11,665 nucleotides of DNA, from the NCBI GenBank assembly GCA_030040395.1, contig JASHTU010000201.1:1-11665 (forward strand), in the 5' to 3' direction. Shown in pieces: positions 6,466 through 11,665 of the stretch. Numbering within the stretch: position 1 is the first letter of the stretch; each line of letters begins with the position of its first letter. The notes under the pieces are model-generated. The model saw only the letters and a list, made by a program, of their open reading frames with translations, was not told the DNA's origin and did not search any database. The DNA comes from Acidobacteriaceae bacterium. Lineage in GTDB: Bacteria; Acidobacteriota; Terriglobia; Terriglobales; Acidobacteriaceae. The position numbers were made by a program, and so were the translations under genes.

Positions 6466-6482
6466 GGCCGGATGATCTGGCC
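6466..6482. promoter_or_regulatory. 17-bp near-perfect palindrome, candidate operator
   Basis: GGCCGGATGATCTGGCC is symmetric around G6474, with a single G-T wobble pair (6470/6478). It can be extended by two outer pairs if one G is bulged. Its position between the divergent efflux operon and ppk1 fits an operator for a dimeric repressor such as TetR or MarR types, which often control efflux pumps. The DNA is GC-rich, so chance is possible. Confidence 0.4.
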
Positions 6483-6721
6483 GCGCAAATATCTGGAAAA
6501 TCGGCGTCTGCCGGCGGGGTCGGCCGTTCTCGCGATGGGAATGGAGAGCACGGATCCCTGTCCGGCGGCGGGCGTTGGCGGTGGGCGCCGATGCCCATGT
6601 CCGCACCGCCCCGTCAAGGCGGGAATCTTTTCATCGAGAATTGGCGCGAGGCGTACCCGGCGGCGGGGGAAACGCTGTAGACTGCCAACACGGCGCCGCC
6701 CATCCATCGCGACGGCGGAAC

Positions 6722-8872
6722 ATGACGAAAAGCAACACGAAAATCAAGCTCTTTAACGGCCGGGACCACTCCTGGATGGAGTTCAACCGGCGCGTTCTCG
6801 AAGAAGCGGAAGACCCCACGAACCCGCTGCTCGAACGGGTGAAGTTTCTGGCCATCACGGGATCGAACCTGGACGAGTACGTGGAAGTGCGCCAGGCGGG
6901 ACTGATGCAGCGCATCGAAGACGGCTACCGGGAGCCCGGGTATGACGGGCTGCGACCCGACGAATCGCTGGCGGGGCTGACCGCCGACATCCACAACTTT
7001 GTGGCCGCGCAGTACCGCTGCTGGAACGAGCATCTGCTTCCCGACCTGCGCAAAAAGAACATCCGGTTGCTGGAGTGGGAGGAACTGGATGGCGAAGCCC
7101 GGAGCTTTGCCAAGGATTACTTTCAGCGCGAGGTCGATCCGCTGCTGACGCCAATCTCGATCGACCCGGCGCACCCGTTTCCGCGCGTGATCAACAAGGC
7201 GCTGTGCCTGGCGCTGCTGCTCAGGGCCAAGCGGCGAAGTTCCGGTCCGCAGGTGCTGGGAGTGGTGACGGTGCCGCGGGCGCTGCCGCGATTTGTACGG
7301 CTGCCGGCCGGTGACGGGGGCAGCGATTATCTGCTGCTCCAGGACTTGATCGCGCAACACCTGGCCGGCATGTACCGCGGCTACGAGGTGCTGGCGCAAG
7401 CGGCGTTCCGGGTGACGCGCAACTCGAACCTCTATTTCGAAGAGGAGGAGGCGCGATCGCTGCTGGAGACGATCCGCGTGGAGCTGCATAACCGGCGCAA
7501 GGGCGACGCGGTGCGGCTGGAGATTGAGAAGGGCGCCGACGCGGAGATCGTGGAGCGGCTGCGGGTGAACTTCGAACTGGAAGAGAGCCAGGTGTTTCGC
7601 ACCGACGGCCCGGTAAACCTGTCGCGGCTGATGTTTTTTTACGACGATGTCGAGCGTCCGGACCTGAAATTTCAGCCGTTCACCCCGAAGCCCCTGCTAT
7701 TGAGCCGCAAATCCACGGGGATCTTCGATGAGCTGCGCCATCGCGACATTTTTCTTCATCATCCCTATGACTCTTACGATCCGGTGGTGGATTTTGTGCA
7801 GCAGGGGGCGCAGGACCCGGCGGTGGTGACCATGAAACAGACGCTCTACCGCACCAGCCACGACTCGCCGATGTTTCGGGCCCTGACCGAGGCCGGCGCG
7901 AGCAAGGAAGCGGTGGTGGTGGTGGAGCTGATGGCGCGCTTCGACGAGGCCTCAAACATCCGCTGGGCGCGCAGCATGGAAGACGCCGGGGTGCAGGTGT
8001 TTCACGGCGTGGTGGGCCTGAAGACGCACTGCAAGCTGGCCATGCTGGTGCGGCGCGACGAAGACGGGGTGACGCGCCGCTACTGCCATCTGGGCACCGG
8101 CAATTACAATCCGGTGACCGCGCGCTTCTACACCGATTTGAGCCTGCTGACCTCGGACCCGCAGATCACCGAACGCGTGCACATGGTGTTCAACTACCTG
8201 ACCGCGCACGCGGAGATCGACGACTACAGCCCGCTGCTGGTGGCGCCGCTAACCATGGCGGAGAGCTTTCTGCGCCTCATCCGGCGGGAACAGGAGCACG
8301 CGCGGGCAGGCCGGCCTGCGCACATCGTGGCCAAAATGAACTCACTGCTCGAGCCCTCGGTGATCGAGGCTTTGTATCAGGCTTCGCAGGCGGGCGTGGA
8401 GGTGGATCTGATCGTGCGCGGGCTGTCGATTTTGCGGCCCGGGGTGAAGGGATTGTCGGACAGGATCCGGGTGCGGTCGATCGTGGGCCGGTTTTTAGAG
8501 CACTCCCGCATCTTCCACTTTGCCAATGGCGGCAACGACGAAGTATACATCGGCTCGGCCGACTGGATGCCGCGCAACCTGTTCGAGCGCTGCGAGGTGG
8601 TGTTTCCGGTGCGCGACCCGGCGGCGCTGGCGCGCATTCACGACGAGATTTTGCCCGCATATTTGGCGGACACGGTGAAAGCGCGCATTCAGCAGCCCGA
8701 TGGGGGGTATGTTCGGGCCAGCAAGCTGTATAAGGACGCGCCGCCGTTTTCGAGCCAGGATTTTCTGATTCAGTTGGCCGAAGGGAAAACGGATCTGGAC
8801 GCGATTCCTCAGCGCCGCGCCGCCAAATCGCGGCCGAAACTCACGGACGAAAAAGCCACTGCGGCCGATTGA
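6722..8872 (+). CDS. ppk1: polyphosphate kinase Ppk1
   Basis: Ppk1 reversibly moves the ATP gamma-phosphate onto inorganic polyphosphate through a phosphohistidine intermediate. The 716-residue product has the usual length and four domains. The N-terminal domain has HSWMEFNRRVLEEAEDPTNP and FLAITGSNLDEYVEVR. The middle contains MKQTLYR, ARFDEASNIRW and GLKTHCKLAM. The catalytic His456 lies in YCHLGTGNYNPVTARFYTD, matching E. coli His435. The second conserved His594 is in GRFLEHSRIFHF, matching E. coli His592. The C-terminal IGSADWMPRNLFERCEV block is intact. ATG 6722 is chosen because homology begins just after it. The ribosome-binding site is weak (GGCGGA two bases upstream), and the in-frame ATG at 6575 would add 49 residues of no family character. 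HSW replaces the usual LSW near the start. No exopolyphosphatase gene is adjacent. Confidence 0.97.
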   Translation: MTKSNTKIKLFNGRDHSWMEFNRRVLEEAEDPTNPLLERVKFLAITGSNLDEYVEVRQAGLMQRIEDGYREPGYDGLRPDESLAGLTADIHNFVAAQYRCWNEHLLPDLRKKNIRLLEWEELDGEARSFAKDYFQREVDPLLTPISIDPAHPFPRVINKALCLALLLRAKRRSSGPQVLGVVTVPRALPRFVRLPAGDGGSDYLLLQDLIAQHLAGMYRGYEVLAQAAFRVTRNSNLYFEEEEARSLLETIRVELHNRRKGDAVRLEIEKGADAEIVERLRVNFELEESQVFRTDGPVNLSRLMFFYDDVERPDLKFQPFTPKPLLLSRKSTGIFDELRHRDIFLHHPYDSYDPVVDFVQQGAQDPAVVTMKQTLYRTSHDSPMFRALTEAGASKEAVVVVELMARFDEASNIRWARSMEDAGVQVFHGVVGLKTHCKLAMLVRRDEDGVTRRYCHLGTGNYNPVTARFYTDLSLLTSDPQITERVHMVFNYLTAHAEIDDYSPLLVAPLTMAESFLRLIRREQEHARAGRPAHIVAKMNSLLEPSVIEALYQASQAGVEVDLIVRGLSILRPGVKGLSDRIRVRSIVGRFLEHSRIFHFANGGNDEVYIGSADWMPRNLFERCEVVFPVRDPAALARIHDEILPAYLADTVKARIQQPDGGYVRASKLYKDAPPFSSQDFLIQLAEGKTDLDAIPQRRAAKSRPKLTDEKATAAD

Positions 8873-8983
8873 AGCGTGGGCGCCGGATCGGGTCGATGAA
8901 AAGCCGGAATTCCCAGCCGGTTTCGCTTGTTCACGGTGGATTTGGGCGCGCGCTGAGGAGAGCGAATCCCAAGATGCGGTCCG

Positions 8984-9007
8984 GAAAGGCGTGAGGGCTT
9001 TCGTTTT
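8984..9007 (+). terminator. possible weak terminator after ppk1
   Basis: GAAAG (8984-8988) pairs with CTTTC (8998-9002) and is followed by GTTTT. The stem is only five pairs and A-T rich, so termination would be weak. It lies about 110 bases after the ppk1 stop. The intervening DNA shows no gene. Confidence 0.3.
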
Positions 9008-9022
9008 ATCGCGAAATTTACA

Positions 9023-9038
9023 TTGACTCCTGTATAGT
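9023..9038 (+). promoter_or_regulatory. promoter-like elements before the small secreted protein
   Basis: TATAGT at 9033-9038 matches the -10 consensus in five of six positions and sits 38 bases before the ATG at 9077. TTGACT at 9023-9028 matches the -35 consensus in five of six, but it is only four bases away, so the two cannot form one standard promoter. TATAGT has no good -35 at 16-18 bases. The area is clearly AT-richer than its surroundings. Confidence 0.35.
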
Positions 9039-9076
9039 CGTTCTTGATTCTCCATTCCCCGCGCAACGGAGGCGCA

Positions 9077-9373
9077 ATGAAGAAAACCATCGCCATCGCA
9101 TTCGTCGTCATGGGCCTGGCTGCAAACGCCATGGCTGCGGAGTTCACGGGCTTCGTCATGGACCAGAGTTGCTCAAAGATGGCCGGCATGAAAGGCAACG
9201 CCGATTGCGCAAAAAAGTGCATCAAGGGCGGCTCGCCGGCGGTGCTGGTCACGGATGACGGAACGGTCTACAAGATCGCCAACCAGTCGGCGATCGTCTC
9301 CCACGCCGGCGAGACGGTGACCATCGAGGGCTCGCTCAAGGGCAACACCATCACAGTCGCATCTGTGAAGTAA
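9077..9373 (+). CDS. small secreted three-cysteine protein of unknown function
   Basis: The 98-residue product has a clear Sec signal peptide (MKKTIAIAFVVMGLAANAMA, cleavage likely after residue 20). The mature part of about 78 residues starts EFTGFVMDQSCS and has three cysteines (32, 44, 48; spacing C-x11-C-x3-C) with Met35 and Met38 between the first two. The second half reads as short beta strands (AVLVTDDGTVYKI, VTIEGSLKGNTITVASV), an OB-fold-like pattern. I recall similar small exported proteins in Acidobacteriota with no experimental role. The start has GGAGG at 9068-9072, four bases upstream. Cys/Met spacing could bind a metal or form one disulfide with a free Cys, but this is inference. 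It seems monocistronic. Confidence 0.85.
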   Translation: MKKTIAIAFVVMGLAANAMAAEFTGFVMDQSCSKMAGMKGNADCAKKCIKGGSPAVLVTDDGTVYKIANQSAIVSHAGETVTIEGSLKGNTITVASVK

Positions 9374-9484
9374 AAGGCTCCGGGCCAGCGCGATCGGCTC
9401 TTAAGGGGCGCGGGCTTTTAGCGGCTGCGCGCGCGCAGGGTCGCGCCGGCGGCGTTGGCTCCGCCTTCGCTGACCTGCTGCTCC

Positions 9485-9523
9485 AAAAAAGCGCAGCGGC
9501 ACCTGGGAAACCAGGTCGGCGCC
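9485..9523 (-). terminator. intrinsic terminator of the MFS permease gene
   Basis: Read on the minus strand, ACCTGG-TTTC-CCAGGT (plus coordinates 9501-9516) forms a perfect 6-bp stem with a four-base loop. It can be extended by a GCGC/GCGC outer stem (9491-9494 with 9519-9522) across an internal loop, and it is followed by six T (9485-9490). It starts immediately after the MFS stop codon at 9524-9526. On the plus strand the same DNA has no T-run, so it is directional. Confidence 0.75.
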
Positions 9524-10756
9524 TCAGCCGGCGCTCTTTTCCAGCGCCACCCCATGGGCGTGGATTCCACAGCCGCGACGCCAGCGCGGCAAGCCCCAGC
9601 TGAGGAACAAACAGACCGCGATGCTGATGACGGCGTCGGTGAGAAAGCTACCCATGACACCGTCCAAGTCGTAGCCGCGGCCGTCGATATAAGCCATACA
9701 CACGATGGGTAGGTTGGCCGCGGCCATGAAGAGCGTGAATAGTGTGGCGGCGAGCGGGTTTTCCGGGCCGATGACTTCGAAGCTGATGGCGTTGCCGGTG
9801 GCGAAAGCGAGGGCCTGGAAGAGGTTTTCGCCGGTGATGGCCAGGCCGAAGCTCCACGGCGCGCGCGGCAAAGCAAGCTGGGTAAGCGTAAACAGGCCCC
9901 CGGCAAAGCCAATGCCGAGATAGAGCGGGCGCAAGGGAAAGCGCTTGGCCAGGGGTTGCAGAAGAAAGCTGCCGGCGAGACCAGCCAGGACCGTACCCGC
10001 GCCGGCAAAGAGGCTTACGGTGCGCTGGCTGGCGGAATAATCCCTGCCCACGCCACCCAGCACATTGGTCAGCGAGAACGAAGCCGAGGGCAGAAGAAAC
10101 AAGGCCAGCGCGACGAGGACTTCGCGCTGTTTGAGCAATGAAGCCACTTCGGCCCAGAAGCGGCCAAAGCTTTCCCGCGCCAAGCGGCGGTCGGGGCCGG
10201 GAGCAGGAATGGCCAGGAAGAGCAGCATGGGCGCGAGCATCGCTCCGCCGACAAGCAAACCGGCAACAGCGGGCGAAAAGCGGCGCACTGCGGCGCCGGC
10301 GAAGAGCATCATGAGGCCGGCGGCGCCGGTATTGGCCACGGCGAACCATACGCCGAGGCGGCTGTCCTGCTCCTTGTGGATAAGGCTGCCCATCCAGCCG
10401 CCGGCCGCGCCCTGGAAAAGGTTGGCGGCCAAGTAGCCGGCGATCATCACCGCTTCCACCAGCGCGGGACGGCGGTGGTCGAAGACGGTAAAGCCCACCG
10501 CCGCGGCGGCCAGAAATCCGAACAGCAGCGCGTAGCTTCTGCGGCTGAGGCGCACGTCGAGCATGGGCGCCAGCACAAGGACCCAGAAACTCGGCGAAAG
10601 GATGGCCGCGGTGATGGCCGCGATGTGGCCTCCTGGAATGCCCTGGGCCGCGAGCATTTCCGGCAGCGTGACCACGGCGAATCCGCCCATCAAACCGAAT
10701 AGCGAATTGGTCAGGCCCATCAGCCAGATTGGCGGCAACCGCCGCGGTGGGTTCAT
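9524..10756 (-). CDS. AmpG-like major facilitator superfamily permease
   Basis: A 410-residue polytopic inner-membrane protein with about 12 hydrophobic segments. The N-terminus (PPIWLMGLTNSLFGLMGGFA, then LPEMLAAQGI) and the FWVLVLAPMLDVRLSRR loop resemble MFS members of the AmpG/PAT1 branch, which import muropeptides or related solutes using the proton gradient. The basic DVRLSRR segment fits the conserved loop between helices 2 and 3. Substrate cannot be deduced: there is no beta-lactamase or peptidoglycan-recycling gene nearby. The start ATG 10756 has AGGAG about eleven bases upstream. The gene lies downstream of the glycosyltransferase on the same strand with a 138-bp gap, so it may have its own promoter. 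A strong terminator directly follows its stop. Confidence 0.85.
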   Translation of the reverse strand: MNPPRRLPPIWLMGLTNSLFGLMGGFAVVTLPEMLAAQGIPGGHIAAITAAILSPSFWVLVLAPMLDVRLSRRSYALLFGFLAAAAVGFTVFDHRRPALVEAVMIAGYLAANLFQGAAGGWMGSLIHKEQDSRLGVWFAVANTGAAGLMMLFAGAAVRRFSPAVAGLLVGGAMLAPMLLFLAIPAPGPDRRLARESFGRFWAEVASLLKQREVLVALALFLLPSASFSLTNVLGGVGRDYSASQRTVSLFAGAGTVLAGLAGSFLLQPLAKRFPLRPLYLGIGFAGGLFTLTQLALPRAPWSFGLAITGENLFQALAFATGNAISFEVIGPENPLAATLFTLFMAAANLPIVCMAYIDGRGYDLDGVMGSFLTDAVISIAVCLFLSWGLPRWRRGCGIHAHGVALEKSAG

Positions 10757-10872
10757 TGAAGGTCGATCTCCTGGTCTTCAGTCGATGGAGTACGAGCGGG
10801 TCAAGGGGAACCCGGACGCGGACAAACTCCGCTTCCTCTAAAACTGGGACGATTTTCAGACGGAAAGGAAAC

Positions 10873-10895
10873 AAGCGGATGAAGACGAGCCGCTT
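10873..10895 (-). terminator. possible terminator after the glycosyltransferase gene
   Basis: On the minus strand AAGCGG and CCGCTT (plus coordinates 10890-10895 and 10873-10878) form a perfect 6-bp stem with an 11-base loop, followed by GTTTCCTTT. It overlaps the stop codon region of the glycosyltransferase. The loop is long and the T-tract interrupted, so read-through into the MFS gene is likely. Confidence 0.35.
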
Positions 10896-11665
10896 CAGTC
10901 GGCTTGATAGGTGGATTCTATCCCAGCACTTTGCATGGCTGCAGGCGCCTTTGGAGTATCAAGCAAGCCGCGGTACCACTGAGCGGTGAGGCCGAGAACG
11001 CGCTCATCGACAAAGCGGTCGAAGACCCAGGCGCGCGCAGCCCGGCCCATCCGGAGACGGCGACCGGGATCGCGGAGCAGCTTGAGAACCGCTTCGCAGA
11101 TGGCCTCGGGATAGCCGGGCGGGATGAGCAGGCCGGTGACTTCAGGAACGACCGAGTCGCGTGAGCCCGTACACAACGTGGTGACAACGGGAATGCCGGT
11201 AGCTGCAGCTTCAAGAACCACGTTGGGAAAGCCCTCGCGCCAAGTGGGCAGAACCAGCAGGTCCATTGCGCGGTAGTAGGGCGCGGTGTCGGTAACAAAG
11301 CCGGTACAGTGAATCTGCGGATGAGTGAGAATGTAGACGCGCAACGCGACGCTGAGCGCATCCTCCGAAGCGTCGAACCAACCCACCAGCAGGAGGCGCG
11401 CGCGTGGCTCAGCAAGCAAGATGGCTTCGAAGGCATCAATGAGTTCGGGAACGCCCTTGTCGCGCGTGAGCCGGCCCACGAAGCCCACGACCAGAGCGTC
11501 GGGATCAATGCCGAGCCGCGGGCGCGGATTTGCCGGTCCCGGGGAAAAGCGCTCCGTATCGACGCCGTTGCTGCTGCCGTCGCCCAGGACGCAGAGTTTG
11601 CCGGCCGGGGCCACGCGGAGGGCCAACGCCTGGCAGCGCAGGCTTTCGCTGTTGCAGAGCACGGT
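10895..11665 (-). CDS. glycosyltransferase family 4 (GT-B), N-terminus outside the window
   Basis: The visible 256 C-terminal residues form the donor-binding half of a GT-B fold glycosyltransferase that transfers a sugar from a nucleotide-sugar donor, usually in exopolysaccharide, capsule or lipopolysaccharide synthesis at the cytoplasmic membrane face. Seen motifs: VLCNSESLR at the edge, GSSNGVDTERF (30-40), GFVGRLTRDKG (61-71), ARLLLVG, and RAMDLLVLPTWREGFPNVVLE (132-152). The last contains the E-x7-E pair (E144, E152) typical of GT4. The frame is open to the last base, so the gene continues beyond 11665; an ATG-like codon inside the edge is not the true start. The donor and acceptor cannot be told from this half. 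Confidence 0.93.
   Translation of the reverse strand, partial: TVLCNSESLRCQALALRVAPAGKLCVLGDGSSNGVDTERFSPGPANPRPRLGIDPDALVVGFVGRLTRDKGVPELIDAFEAILLAEPRARLLLVGWFDASEDALSVALRVYILTHPQIHCTGFVTDTAPYYRAMDLLVLPTWREGFPNVVLEAAATGIPVVTTLCTGSRDSVVPEVTGLLIPPGYPEAICEAVLKLLRDPGRRLRMGRAARAWVFDRFVDERVLGLTAQWYRGLLDTPKAPAAMQSAGIESTYQAD

Larger units (their letters stand above)
6340..6721. other. divergent intergenic region between the efflux operon and ppk1
   Basis: These 382 bases must hold the promoters of both divergent units. Overlapping open frames on both strands lack domain character and change base bias irregularly. Seen directly: a 16-bp tandem repeat (6371-6402), a 17-bp near-palindrome (6466-6482), and a TAGACT that could be a -10 for ppk1 at 6678-6683, with no good -35. 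A clear promoter for the efflux operon was not found. No regulator gene is adjacent. Confidence 0.5.

Noticed and set aside
6575..6721. upstream ATG for ppk1
   Set aside because: The added 49 residues are Arg/Gly/Ala-rich and absent from known Ppk1 proteins; homology begins right after ATG 6722.
9418..10874. alternative frames overlapping the MFS permease
   Set aside because: Low-complexity Arg/Ser/Ala products; the frame 10756-9524 has the transmembrane pattern and family motifs.
1..11665. search for CRISPR arrays, tRNA/rRNA, insertion sequences, toxin-antitoxin or defence modules
   Set aside because: No regularly spaced repeats, no cloverleaf-like sequence, no transposase or nuclease motifs, and every large frame is explained by a housekeeping or envelope family.

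Overview
The window is GC-rich chromosomal DNA, most likely from an Acidobacteriota (Terriglobia-type) or similar soil/sediment Gram-negative bacterium. This is inferred from gene style, not computed: a FeoB with an N-terminal G domain and a QCTST...RRETNGWKWP-type C-terminus, a Tyr/Gly/His-rich lipoprotein, a small secreted three-Cys protein, a TolC/EmrA-type envelope pump and an AmpG-like permease. There are no tRNA, rRNA or CRISPR features, and I see no transposase, phage gene or toxin/defence module.

Layout. Positions 1-83 may hold the tail of an unidentified reading frame. Positions 84-532 are non-coding and contain one hairpin-like repeat relic. A perfect CRP-type operator (533-548) with an extended -10 placed for class II activation opens the ferrous-iron operon feoA-feoB (814-3074). 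FeoA has an unusual acidic tail encoded by 12-bp tandem repeats. A nested inverted repeat (3101-3154) follows feoB, then a small lipoprotein gene (3229-3621).

On the minus strand, converging on the lipoprotein, lies a two-gene unit: a TolC-family outer-membrane factor (6339-4906) and an EmrA/HlyD-type membrane-fusion protein (4904-3675), one base apart. No inner-membrane permease lies beside them. The 382-bp divergent spacer between this unit and ppk1 carries a 16-bp tandem repeat and a 17-bp near-palindrome. Ppk1 (polyphosphate kinase, 6722-8872) is complete with both active-site histidines.

Downstream are a small secreted protein (9077-9373) and, on the minus strand, an AmpG-like MFS permease (10756-9524) with a clear intrinsic terminator directly after its stop. 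A family-4 glycosyltransferase runs off the right edge (11665-10895).

The genes read as ordinary envelope and metal-homeostasis functions: anaerobic or catabolite-controlled Fe(II) uptake, drug/compound efflux, polyphosphate storage, and polysaccharide synthesis. I do not see a convincing new multi-gene system. The most interesting items are the class II CRP/FNR-type feoAB promoter with its long leader, the repeat-encoded FeoA tail, and the efflux pair without a permease.
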